From Todiramphus chloris collaris (Eukaryota > Chordata > Aves > Coraciiformes > Alcedinidae): a stretch of 64,000 nucleotides of DNA. A program made the translations under genes and the position numbers. Shown here one piece after another: positions 27,001 to 33,499 of the stretch (position 1 is the first letter of the stretch; each line of letters opens with the position of its first letter). Under the pieces are notes generated by a model that was not told where the DNA came from, ran no database searches, and saw nothing but the letters and a program-made list of their open reading frames with translations. The stretch spans positions 11,215,841 through 11,279,840 of the forward strand of contig JANVCC010000030.1 of NCBI GenBank assembly GCA_025345505.1, given 5' to 3'.

Positions 27001-27743
27001 GTCCTGGAGTAGTCCTGACAAACCTCTAACGGAACTGGCAAAATATACAGGGGTACCAGCCATGTAAAGGTACTCAGGTTATAACTGCCTGATCAACTGG
27101 ATCTGATGGGAGGTAGTGATTTACCTGAGTGAAGCTGAACTCTTGTCTTACATTTTTCAAATGAGATGCCATTGCTTCTATACGCTCTTCAAAGTCAGTC
27201 AACTCATTCTGCAGGTTTACTTTTTCTTTTTGCATCTTCTGTAGCTATTGAAGAGTTAGAATTGTCAAATAACTACTTTTAGTTGAGAGCTTATTACCTG
27301 CTATTAAAAGTAAAACCATCTCAATTACTAATGAAAACGCGTAAGACGAATTCACTCCAAAGAAGTGACGTGGGAGACTTCGGAAGAAACCCGTGAGCGT
27401 TGCCCACAGTCGCTGTCTGCCCGGCGCCCCGCGGCAGGCCCCCGAGGGGCGGCCCCAGCCGGTGACGGGCAGCGGGAGCGGGACCCCGCTGCTGCGGGCA
27501 GCTGCAGCTCCGCGGCGCCCCGGCTTTAAGGCGAGGGCCTCGCTCCCCAGGCAGCCCCCCGGGGTGAGCTCTCCCGGATCCGCTGCCGGGAGGCGGATCC
27601 TTCTCCCTCCCCGGCCGCAGCACCGCGCTCACTTCGTTCTCCAGCGCCTTGTTCTCCGCGTTGGCCACGGGGACGGCGTAGCCATCGTCCCAGCCGAGCT
27701 CGGCCAACACCGAGGCGGTGGAGCGGCTGCCGACGCTGTCCAT
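5844..27743 (-). CDS. CCDC39: CCDC39, complete gene, 20 coding exons
   Basis: Coiled-coil domain-containing protein 39. With CCDC40 it forms the ruler that sets the 96-nm axonemal repeat and anchors inner dynein arms and the nexin-dynein regulatory complex in motile cilia; loss in human causes primary ciliary dyskinesia. Coding exons, 5' to 3' on the - strand: 27743-27633, 27244-27125, 26003-25857, 25345-25187, 24238-24146, 24060-23932, 22496-22305, 20753-20650, 20370-20238, 17081-16887, 16192-16028, 14717-14580, 13218-13010, 11740-11617, 10376-10217, 9060-8954, 7908-7768, 7630-7451, 6691-6603, 6009-5844. They sum to 2862 bases, or 953 residues plus stop; human is about 941. All junctions have GT/AG and matching phases, with no frameshift or stop. 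The protein is almost entirely heptad-type coiled coil with a Ser-rich tail. The start at 27743 has a good Kozak context (GGCCATGG) and aligns with the family start (LAEL.W.DG...PVAN.ENK); the frame is also open upstream. Confidence 0.97.
6010..6602 (-). other. CCDC39: CCDC39 intron 19
   Basis: 593 bases, AT-rich. No other feature seen. Confidence 0.7.
6603..6691 (-). CDS. CCDC39: CCDC39 coding exon 19 (residues 870-898, plus part of 899)
   Basis: [20 protein letters not shown] to SLAST plus AG; acceptor TTTTTTAG, donor GTAAGT. Start of the Ser-rich, non-coiled tail; LELPT matches the family. Confidence 0.93.
6692..7450 (-). other. CCDC39: CCDC39 intron 18, mostly CR1
   Basis: Three quarters of this intron is a CR1 retroelement fragment, annotated separately. 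The remainder near 6692-6850 shows nothing recognised. Confidence 0.8.
6850..7415 (-). mobile_element. CR1 LINE, 5'-truncated 3' fragment
   Basis: Read on the + strand this is the reverse complement of a CR1 3' region. Recognisable landmarks in order are CTCCAGGGATGATGATTGC, CCTGGGTAGCCCGTTCCAG, AACTTGAGGCCATGTCCT, GTAGTTGTAGAGAGCATTA, CCCTTCACCAGCTTGGTTGC and GAGGGGCCCAGAACTGAACA. The element lies in the same orientation as CCDC39 and is diverged, with an internal A-run at about 6929-6942. CR1 is the dominant LINE of birds and reptiles. The exact edges are approximate. Confidence 0.92.
7451..7630 (-). CDS. CCDC39: CCDC39 coding exon 18 (residues 810-869)
   Basis: [20 protein letters not shown] to TAFKMYFHQ; 60 codons, phase 0. 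Acceptor GTTAAG, donor GTGAGA. The donor lies only some tens of bases from the edge of an intronic CR1 insertion. Confidence 0.94.
7768..7908 (-). CDS. CCDC39: CCDC39 coding exon 17 (residues 763-809)
   Basis: [20 protein letters not shown] to RVIKQ; 47 codons, the same count as human. Acceptor TTTGCAG, donor [18 protein letters not shown] is a conserved signature. Confidence 0.95.
7909..8953 (-). other. CCDC39: CCDC39 intron 16
   Basis: Contains A-rich runs at 8343-8372 and copy A of a repeat pair (8620-8661), annotated separately. Otherwise nothing recognised. Confidence 0.7.
8620..8661. repeat. Dispersed repeat, copy A
   Basis: Positions 8634-8657 are identical over 24 bases to 11000-11023, within a wider, imperfect match of about 38 bases in the same orientation. 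Family unknown; both copies are intronic in CCDC39. Confidence 0.7.
8954..9060 (-). CDS. CCDC39: CCDC39 coding exon 16 (residues 727-762)
   Basis: Completes Ser727, then [20 protein letters not shown] to ELQENLQ; acceptor GATCACAG, donor GTACAG. Conserved [13 protein letters not shown]. Confidence 0.95.
9061..10216 (-). other. CCDC39: CCDC39 intron 15
   Basis: AT-rich intron. Holds a near-consensus CTCF-like motif at 9304-9318; otherwise nothing recognised. Confidence 0.7.
9304..9318 (+). promoter_or_regulatory. CTCF-like motif
   Basis: CCAGCAGAGGGCACA fits the CTCF core CCASYAGRKGGCRSY at all but the last position. Motif match only; occupancy unknown. Confidence 0.4.
10217..10376 (-). CDS. 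CCDC39: CCDC39 coding exon 15 (residues 674-726, plus part of 727)
   Basis: [20 protein letters not shown] to NSFKEVTET plus one base; acceptor TTTTCAG, donor GTATGT. KAEKEI.ALENTL.VLN.CN.NY matches the family. Confidence 0.95.
10377..11616 (-). other. CCDC39: CCDC39 intron 14
   Basis: Contains copy B of the dispersed repeat at 10986-11027. Otherwise nothing recognised. Confidence 0.7.
10986..11027. repeat. Dispersed repeat, copy B
   Basis: Direct-orientation partner of 8620-8661. The exact 24-base core is 11000-11023, flanked by similar bases (AGAAATACCACC against AGTAATACTGCC). Confidence 0.7.
11617..11740 (-). CDS. CCDC39: CCDC39 coding exon 14 (residues 632-673)
   Basis: Completes Ser632, then [20 protein letters not shown] to TQTYYIIK; donor GTATTT. 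Carries the highly conserved [22 protein letters not shown] signature. Confidence 0.96.
11741..13009 (-). other. CCDC39: CCDC39 intron 13
   Basis: Holds a CTCF-like motif on the - strand (12083-12097) and an A/C-rich low-complexity stretch at about 12510-12567. No other feature seen. Confidence 0.7.
12083..12097 (-). promoter_or_regulatory. CTCF-like motif
   Basis: On the - strand it reads TCAGCAGGGGGCAAC, the core AGCAGGGGGCA of a CTCF site with mismatches at the edges. Motif match only. Confidence 0.4.
13010..13218 (-). CDS. CCDC39: CCDC39 coding exon 13 (residues 563-631, plus part of 632)
   Basis: [20 protein letters not shown] to [10 protein letters not shown] plus AG; donor [25 protein letters not shown] and SQIR.VDQER are conserved family segments. 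Confidence 0.96.
13219..14579 (-). other. CCDC39: CCDC39 intron 12
   Basis: AT-rich, with imperfect AATTTTTAATGT-type direct repeats near 13290-13330. Nothing else recognised. Confidence 0.7.
14580..14717 (-). CDS. CCDC39: CCDC39 coding exon 12 (residues 517-562)
   Basis: [20 protein letters not shown] to KKAKATKQ; 46 codons, phase 0. Acceptor GGAAACAG, donor GTACAG. Includes the conserved KINELNLF. Confidence 0.95.
14718..16027 (-). other. CCDC39: CCDC39 intron 11
   Basis: AT-rich with an A-run near 15013-15029. No repeat family or RNA gene recognised. Confidence 0.7.
16028..16192 (-). CDS. CCDC39: CCDC39 coding exon 11 (residues 462-516)
   Basis: [20 protein letters not shown] to LHAQYKKLQ; 55 codons, phase 0. 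Acceptor GTAACAG, donor GTAATT. Coiled coil. Confidence 0.95.
16193..16886 (-). other. CCDC39: CCDC39 intron 10
   Basis: 694 bases; nothing recognised. Confidence 0.7.
16887..17081 (-). CDS. CCDC39: CCDC39 coding exon 10 (residues 397-461)
   Basis: [20 protein letters not shown] to [10 protein letters not shown]; 65 codons, phase 0, donor GTAAAA. The motifs LFKK.QEL and LKQQE..Y.Q match the human protein at the same spacing. Confidence 0.96.
17082..20237 (-). other. CCDC39: CCDC39 intron 9 (largest)
   Basis: 3156 bases. Holds a copy of an ancient palindromic repeat near 18147-18178. Short open frames here show no family match. Otherwise nothing recognised. Confidence 0.7.
18147..18178. repeat. 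Ancient interspersed repeat remnant
   Basis: ACTGATGTCAGTGGGCTTTG followed by GATCATGCCT resembles the recurring sauropsid pattern of (T)GACTTCAGTGGG plus GGATCAGGCC. Family name not asserted. Confidence 0.5.
20238..20370 (-). CDS. CCDC39: CCDC39 coding exon 9 (residues 352-396)
   Basis: Completes Arg352, then [20 protein letters not shown] to NEEEKIVK; phase 0 exit, donor GTAAAA. Matches the family SVEEKA...ML.EEEK.VK. Confidence 0.94.
20371..20649 (-). other. CCDC39: CCDC39 intron 8
   Basis: 279 bases; nothing recognised. Confidence 0.7.
20650..20753 (-). CDS. CCDC39: CCDC39 coding exon 8 (residues 318-351, plus part of 352)
   Basis: [20 protein letters not shown] to QKKQV plus AG of an Arg codon; donor GTAAGA. 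Matches the family L..LK.TV.RT.SDLE.LR. Confidence 0.94.
20754..22304 (-). other. CCDC39: CCDC39 intron 7
   Basis: 1551 bases; nothing recognised. Confidence 0.7.
22305..22496 (-). CDS. CCDC39: CCDC39 coding exon 7 (residues 254-317)
   Basis: [20 protein letters not shown] to [11 protein letters not shown]; 64 codons, phase 0. Acceptor CTGACAG, donor GTAAGT. Coiled coil matching the family. Confidence 0.95.
22497..23931 (-). other. CCDC39: CCDC39 intron 6
   Basis: Contains an assembly gap next to a poly-A run. No exon of the reconstructed protein is missing, so the gap is purely intronic. Confidence 0.8.
22726..22825. other. Assembly gap (100 N)
   Basis: Exactly 100 N, the usual placeholder for a gap of unknown length. 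It follows a 19-base A-run (22707-22725), suggesting that a homopolymer or repeat stopped the assembly. Confidence 0.98.
23932..24060 (-). CDS. CCDC39: CCDC39 coding exon 6 (residues 211-253)
   Basis: [20 protein letters not shown] to [14 protein letters not shown]; 43 codons, phase 0. Acceptor ACACAG, donor GTAAAA. Only an 85-base intron separates it from exon 5. The run QWENTI.QMQKRD..ID.CAL is the best conserved part of the family. Confidence 0.96.
24146..24238 (-). CDS. CCDC39: CCDC39 coding exon 5 (residues 180-210)
   Basis: [20 protein letters not shown] to [11 protein letters not shown]; 31 codons, phase 0. The donor is a weaker GTTTGT form. Near-identical to the family segment ALTLQLE.LT...[12 protein letters not shown]. 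Confidence 0.95.
24239..25186 (-). other. CCDC39: CCDC39 intron 4
   Basis: 948 bases; nothing recognised. Confidence 0.7.
25187..25345 (-). CDS. CCDC39: CCDC39 coding exon 4 (residues 127-179)
   Basis: [20 protein letters not shown] to [12 protein letters not shown]; 53 codons, phase 0, donor GTAAGT. The motif QKYAQQD is a strongly conserved family signature. Confidence 0.95.
25346..25856 (-). other. CCDC39: CCDC39 intron 3
   Basis: 511 bases; nothing recognised. Confidence 0.7.
25857..26003 (-). CDS. CCDC39: CCDC39 coding exon 3 (residues 78-126)
   Basis: [20 protein letters not shown] to [10 protein letters not shown]; 49 codons, phase 0. Acceptor CTCTAG, donor GTAAGG. Matches the family segment SLCKARE...ERGRLK.EI.RLE. 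Confidence 0.95.
26004..27124 (-). other. CCDC39: CCDC39 intron 2
   Basis: 1121 bases; nothing recognised. Confidence 0.7.
27125..27244 (-). CDS. CCDC39: CCDC39 coding exon 2 (residues 38-77)
   Basis: [20 protein letters not shown] to VRQEFSFTQ; 40 codons, phase 0 at both ends. Acceptor AATAG, donor GTAAAT. Coiled coil. Confidence 0.95.
27245..27632 (-). other. CCDC39: CCDC39 intron 1
   Basis: 388 bases; its 5' half is part of the CpG island. Open frames here on both strands are GC-rich shadows. Confidence 0.75.
27633..27743 (-). CDS. CCDC39: CCDC39 coding exon 1 (residues 1-37)
   Basis: Starts [20 protein letters not shown] and continues to ENKALENE, then donor GTGAGC. The part from LAEL onward matches the family; the first residues form a slightly longer N-terminus than in human. 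The exon lies in the CpG island. The same frame stays open for 71 codons upstream from an earlier ATG at 27956, but that stretch is Pro/Arg-rich CpG-island translation, so the internal ATG is preferred. Confidence 0.92.
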
Positions 27744-27786
27744 GGCCGCTGGTGGCGGAGGGAGGGCCGAGTCTGGCGTCGCCGGG

Positions 27787-27798
27787 CCCCTTGGCAAC
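27787..27798 (+). promoter_or_regulatory. CCDC39: RFX X-box-like half site
   Basis: CCCCTTGGCAAC contains the RFX half-site GGCAAC (GTTGCC on the gene strand), 44-55 bases upstream of the ATG. RFX factors, with FOXJ1, drive motile-cilium genes. Motif match only. Confidence 0.4.
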
Positions 27799-27982
27799 GA
27801 CGAGCACCGGGCGACCGGGCAGGCGGGAAGTGGCCGCGGCAGGACCCGCCTCCCGCCCCGCCCCGCCCGCTGGCGGCCCCGGCCCGCGGCCCGGCGCGGT
27901 CGGTGGTTGCGGGGTTTGGGAAGGGCTGGTCGCGGTGCCTCTGTCGGCTCGTGCAAAGGGCTGTTGTTAGCGGGCTTACCGA

Positions 27983-27995
27983 GCTGCCTGGCGAC
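27983..27995 (+). promoter_or_regulatory. CCDC39: RFX X-box-like palindrome
   Basis: GCTGCCTGGCGAC is a two-armed X-box-like inverted repeat (GYTGCC-N-GGCRAC) with one imperfect base per arm, about 240 bases upstream of the CCDC39 ATG. Motif match only. Confidence 0.4.
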
Positions 27996-28080
27996 GGTGA
28001 CCTCGCCTGCAGCCGCTCGTGGCCTTGCTGAAGTGGAAGAGCCATGCCCGGGGCCTTCAGCTGACCTGCTGCTGGCAGCG

Positions 28081-30600
28081 CCTTAGAGGCCCCTGCTCAG
28101 TGGCCTCCCTGCACAGCACCAGCCTGTGCCACAGGGCATCAAACCAGCAGCTCACCCATTGCTGACAACACCTGACAGCAGATCTCTAGGAGAGTACACA
28201 GCACGCATCCCATTTCTGAGCAGGCCTCTCTTGCCTTGTCTCCCAGCAATCAACAGGTGGGTTCCCTGAGCATGAGGTTGTGTTCAGGTGACCATAAACA
28301 GTAATGCTGTCTCCTGTATAAACTTGGCTGTTGCCTTTTTGAACCCATCTGTGCTTCTAGGTTGCAAATAAAATGAATCATAGAACGGGTTGGGTTGTAA
28401 CGGACCTTTTAAGGTGATGATCTTTAGAGCATCTAGCTCCAACCACTCTGCTGTGGGCAGGGACTCATCCCACTAGAGCAGGTAAATTGTCCTGTGCCGT
28501 TGAGAGATGGATAAAGGCTGTCAGTCTTGCTGCAGAAACCCGCAGGTGGTGACTATTCGCTGTGTCTGGCTGAAATGTCTGAGTAGCCAAGTTTCTGTGC
28601 TGGCACAAAGTACTCTCAGCAGAAAGGAAGAGATGAGGAAGAAGTATCTGCTGATTCTAGTATGAAGGATATAGCTTCATACTCTGACAAAAAGGCATCC
28701 TGAAATGGATGGATTAATATGGTCATCACAGGGATGACAGGTGAAAAAACATTAAGGGAATTAATCAAAGCATGATTAAAAAGTGCCTGAGCAAAAGAGC
28801 ACTTGGCACTGACAGATGGTTGGGAGGTGGTCTGGAGGAGTGAGGAGCTTGCAGTGAGGTATCTTATAAAACATGGCTGGTGGCACAGAGCAACACTGAC
28901 CATCCCACAAAATACTGGAATAATATTTTCAGAGAAGAAAAGATTGCTGAAAAATGGTGAAAGTCAGGCCTGATGAGGATGCACAAAAATGTCAGTTTGC
29001 AGTAGTGCAGGGTATTGGCCACTTCACTGATCACCACCCCTGAGAAAAGTCTGTGGTTATTCTTAAAATTATTGACAGAAAAAAGAACAATGTGAGGAGG
29101 CAACCTAAATCTGTTAAAAACAGAGGAATGGTGCAGGGGTCAGTATCTCAAGCCACCTGTGAAATGAACATGGGGTTGTGAGGAAGGTCCTTTTTTGCCT
29201 TTGTTGTCTTACGTGTCATGGTGGGCTATGGTTGTTTCTAAGATGTGCTGAATAGTATGTTTGGGAAAGCAAGTTTGTCAGTCTTGGTAAGCAGCAGGAA
29301 AATGGAGTAAACTTTCTGTTTGCCCTCTCGGATGTATCAAGTTGTGATGGCCAAAGTCTTCTCCTTTGATCTCCTTGACGTATGCTTTTACAGTCTGCAG
29401 CTCAGTGATGTCTGTCTGATGCTGAGAATGATGTGCAGAGTACAGTCTGTCTTCCTGAGGAATGTGGAATGACTTGACCTATGTTACCAGTGTGGACAAG
29501 ACAAAGATGGCTATCTGCAGGAGGATAAAAGATAGCTGAGATATACGGCCATTAAAAAGGGAAGCTTATAAAGGTAGAAAAATCAGGCTTCTTAAGCTAT
29601 ACGTACTCTTGATTCTAGCATATGTGGATGAGAAGATTGACATTTCTAGAAGACTGACATGTGAAGACAGCTGGCTTTTCAAAACAAATTCCTAGGACCA
29701 GCAGCTCTCAGCGCTGTATCACAGATGGGGATAAGCACAAAAGGATCAGTGCAGAGGTGATGCATTGCTGTGCTAACAAGGTGGAAGCTCCAGCTGTTTG
29801 GAAGGTGTCAGGCGAAAGGGCTGCCTGCTGAGTACTGTGCTTTTTGACCCGCTGGAGGGTAGCGTGCCAAGGGCTAGGTATTGCAGACTGCAGTTGGGTG
29901 ACCTGACTGAATGAAAAGGTTGAATTCCAAAGACTCTACAAGCTACTAGAAAGACAGCAGAGACTACAATGGCACATCACTGTGTGCATATTGGCGGCCT
30001 CTTCCTTCCTTTCCCAGAATGAGAACCTCATTTACTTACTGTACGTGAAAAATAAATGCAACTCACCTTGCAGGGATTTTAAGTTCTCATCTGTAACACA
30101 CCGTGGCATTGTAGGGATGAGCACCTGCTAATCTTGTGTTAGCCAAGCACAGCTTGTGAGTTAAATAGCACATGAAACCACATCGTGCCCAGGAAGCAGC
30201 AAGCAAATTATTGGCTAGTTGGTTGATATTAGGTGAACAGTCAGCTGTTCAGGACAGGCATCCAGTGAAAAAAGTGTGAATTATAATCATGTACCATAGT
30301 GTGTGCATTCAAGAAACCAGATTATAGCAACCTTGATGCAGTTATTTAAAGCACGTACCAAACTTTTGAATGTTTGTGGCCATAAGTGTTCTGGTTTTGT
30401 GAGTACAGTCCTTACACATAGTGCCTGAAAAGTATAAAGTGTTATATGAGTAAAAAGTATTATTTCACAGTTTTCATGGAAATTCCACACCCCTTGATTT
30501 CTCTTGCCTGATCCTGACTGAACAAATACCCATGATAACGCTTTTGTTTGTAGGGCTCTTCGCTGCTGCCCGTGGTGAGAGATTCCGCGATGTTTGTCAG
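28081..30600. other. Upstream flank of CCDC39, no gene recognised
   Basis: Contains a CR1 3' remnant at 28368-28505. The 28.6-29.1 kb stretch has two adjacent - strand open frames (28616-28903 and 28864-29103) with no recognisable domain. No other repeat or gene identified. Confidence 0.6.
28368..28505 (-). mobile_element. CR1 LINE 3'-end remnant
   Basis: On the + strand: AATGAATCATAGAAC, then GGGTTGGGTTGTAACGGACC, ATCTAGCTCCAACCACTCTG and GGGCAGGGACTCATCCCACT. This is the reverse complement of the CR1 3' terminus with its short ATTC-type terminal repeats. Diverged and about 140 bases long. Confidence 0.9.
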
Positions 30601-30610
30601 GAGCGCTACT

Positions 30611-30625
30611 CCAGCAGATGGCGCT
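30611..30625 (+). promoter_or_regulatory. CTCF-like motif, full consensus
   Basis: CCAGCAGATGGCGCT fits the 15-base CTCF core CCASYAGRKGGCRSY at every position and lies in unique, non-coding DNA 2.9 kb upstream of the CCDC39 start. Occupancy is inference. Confidence 0.55.
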
Positions 30626-30658
30626 GCACGTCTTCGTATTTCAGCTTTCGTTTGGGGG

Positions 30659-30687
30659 TTTTTTTGGGTTTTTTTTTTTTTTTTTTT
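30659..30687 (+). repeat. Poly-T tract
   Basis: T-rich run interrupted by GGG, just after the CTCF-like motif. Low complexity. Confidence 0.9.
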
Positions 30688-31327
30688 AACAGTAGCAGTT
30701 ATTGACTCCATAGTTAAAAGGGAAACTAGAACTCGTATTCTTATATATATATATAGACAGAAGAGGTTTTATTTTTTCTAAATTATGTGTGTTATTTTTG
30801 AAGCTGTTAAAGAAACAAACGTAATTATAACATGACAAACTCTTTTCCTCTGTTAACATTCCTTTTGGATTGAATTTTCAATTATGTAGACCACTGTGCT
30901 CATTTGTTCAAATTACATAAGTGTAAAATCACTGTTTCTGGCCTTTTTTTATAGCTCCTCTTGTGCCTGCTTGAAAAAAAAACCAACAAAACAACATTCT
31001 TTTTCTGTTTGTTTGTTTATGTCCAAGCTCCTTAAATGGTTATCTGTGTGAAAATAAAGATTTCAATTATGATTTGCTTTCTAACAAGGGATTCTTTTGT
31101 TACCTAAAATAGAGGAAAACTTTTCTTTTTTCCTGACTGTACACATAAGCCATCTCCTGAAAAAAGACTCGTTTAAAGTGTTATTGGATTATTTGTAACT
31201 AAGTGTGGCCAGTTAGTGTCATTTAATCGCTGTTTATAGTACATTTCCTATGTGAATCTTTTCCTCCTTAAGTCACAGGGAGTTTGATAATGGGATGTTA
31301 TGGGACACATTCTACCTTTTCTTTCAG

Positions 31328-31396
31328 ATGGGTGCACTAAGGCTGCTAACACAATGGAAGAAGCAAAAACGGGAAGAGATTGAGGGGACCGCACAA
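31328..31396 (+). other. Exon-like segment 1 (candidate unannotated transcript)
   Basis: Preceded by TTTTCTTTCAG and followed by GTGAGC. It is 69 bases long and open in one frame (MGALRLLTQWKKQKREEIEG...). No protein family recognised; a non-coding RNA exon is as likely. Confidence 0.3.
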
Positions 31397-32033
31397 GTGA
31401 GCATGAGATCAGAACATGCAGCAAGTCTGAAGGATGGAGTATCTGGCATGATAATGAATATTGACTAAAAATCTGATGTCTTTATTGAAACCTGGATCTC
31501 CTGACTTAGGAGAAACATGGTTACATGAAAAAGAAAATTGTTTGTAATCCAAGTCTAGGGGCCTGATGCATTATCAGTTACGTATAGTCCATTGCTAACC
31601 AGTGAATGATACACATTGACACCAATTTTCACATACTGGTCTTATGGAAAAAAAAAAAAAAAGAAGACAAATATAAGCCAAAATCAAATACTTCTGAAAT
31701 CTAAGAAAGTTTAATTAGGTTCTCTTTGGCCTGTTCTATACTTTTTACATAGTTATGCTGATAAAGGCTGTGACTTTTGCTGGTATAGTGCTGTGGGCAT
31801 TGACTTTTGTGTGGTGGATGTGGGTGCAGAGGAGAAAAAAACCATCCTGTTGCTGCAACGTTAATTTGAAAAAACAGTACTGGCCTTACCAATATAGAGT
31901 AATTTATTTTACTTGTACAACCTGCGTTTTCATTTAGAGACTGCTCTGGTGGCTGTAACAACAAACCCCTTGAAGCAGAGATAGCTGGTTTCCTGTCAGC
32001 GGCGGAGGGTCTGTGGACCCCTTTGAGCAGCAG

Positions 32034-32048
32034 CCAACAGAGGGCACT
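32034..32048 (+). promoter_or_regulatory. CTCF-like motif
   Basis: CCAACAGAGGGCACT matches the CTCF core at all but one position. Same orientation as the 30611 motif. Confidence 0.4.
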
Positions 32049-33236
32049 GCAGCCAGCGGTCTGAGTGGTGCCCAGTGGGTTGGGATCTACGTTTTCAAAA
32101 CACTGCTCAGAAAATGTTCATGTAAAACCATTACTAGGTTTTATTTAATAACCTCCTAACCCCCCCTCTCTCTCCTCCTCCTCCCCTGTGTTCCTCTAAT
32201 GCCTTTTACAGCTCTTGCTGCACAGCGTGAAGCCTTAGAGCTGTATTCATCAATGACTCACACCCTTGCTTAGGGGCCAATTTTCATGGAAGCTATACAG
32301 GAAAATCTTGAAATGCACCTATCTCATGCAGGGCACAAGATGATTTCTCTATTCATTACTATTCCAAAAAGACTTGTTGTCCTTTGGAAATGTTCAGCTA
32401 TTACTTACATTTATGTGTGCATGCAAACGTGTGCAGAGCTAACTTGCCTTTAGATTTGAGTGTTCTAAAAATAAAAATGTATTTTTATGATCATTGACAC
32501 TAGTCAGCTGAAAGGTAACTAAGGACCTGCTTACACTGACTAGAAGCAGGCGAATGCAAAAGAAAAAGCAGCACTCTGCTTTAGATAAGCAAATCCTACA
32601 GACTCAAGCACAAAAGTTGTTAAAAATCACTTTTGTTTGATGCTATGATTAGCAGCCTTCTGAGGAATTTGAGAGTAAAGCCAAGGACTTACTCTGAGAA
32701 ATCAAACTGCACTTTTGCCTCCAGAAGTTACTTGTGTAGGTCAAGGTTATAGTACATTTCTAAAATACTAGAAGAAGACGTGTTCCTTTCCCTTAAGACA
32801 TCACATGTTAACTGAGGCTTTCAACTTTGTGGGGGAGAGGGACATAAAATCATAGAACTTATTAGCCAAAATGACCTTTCTGTTTAAAGCCCATATGACA
32901 GGAAGGGAGTCTTTACTGCAGCATCGCCAGACAGAGAATAACTGCGTTCTAACCAAAATGACTTCAAACAGTTTTGGGGAAGACACTGAGATTTACTGCT
33001 TATCATAAAGCAGTTTTATTTACATGTGTACAAAGTAGTTTACATGCCTACAGGATTAAACTAATTGCAATAGTTTACTGTAAGTTGTTGCAAAATTGTG
33101 TCATGCAATGGTACATCAAAACCGATAGGAAAAAAAGAGGGTAAAACATACTTTTGCTTTTCATAATTTGTCTAACTTCTTAGGCATTTCAAATTGTCTA
33201 AAAGTAGTTTTTTCCTTCTCTTTGTTCCTTAAACAG

Positions 33237-33305
33237 AATGGAAAAATCTCTTTCTGCAGATCAGGCTTATCCAGTGACACTGATTTCTGACTTCAGTCTG
33301 CTCAG
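33237..33305 (+). other. Exon-like segment 2 (candidate unannotated transcript)
   Basis: Preceded by a pyrimidine tract (TTTTTTCCTTCTCTTTG...) and AAACAG, followed by a consensus donor CAG|GTGAGT. 69 bases, on the same strand as the segment at 31328. An ATG frame is open (MEKSLSADQAYPVTLISDFS), but splicing the two segments gives only about a 40-residue frame, so a non-coding RNA is more likely. Confidence 0.35.
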
Positions 33306-33499
33306 GTGAGTTTCTCAAGAATGTGGTTTTTCCCTATTCATCGTGGATATTGTTTTGCTGAAATGATTTTGCTGACAAAACTTTTTGCTTGCCAGATCAG
33401 TTTTTTCCGAGAGCACTGTTTTACAAGACATTATGAGGAAAATTCATGACCCTGTCAGACCCAAGAAATAGGCAGTGAGTCCAATAAAGGCAGTAGCAT

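Larger units (their letters stand above)
27370..28080. promoter_or_regulatory. CCDC39: CpG island, CCDC39 promoter
   Basis: An abrupt switch from AT-rich DNA to GC-rich, CpG-dense DNA around CCDC39 exon 1, with many GGCGCC, CCCGCC and GCGGG words and no TATA box seen. CpG-island promoters often fire both ways, so a divergent + strand transcript is possible. The transcription start cannot be fixed from sequence. Confidence 0.85.

Noticed and set aside
27321-28086. Several long open frames on both strands around 27.3-28.1 kb (up to 212 codons)
   Set aside because: GC-rich CpG-island DNA has few stop codons. Only the short segment of CCDC39 exon 1 has family support.
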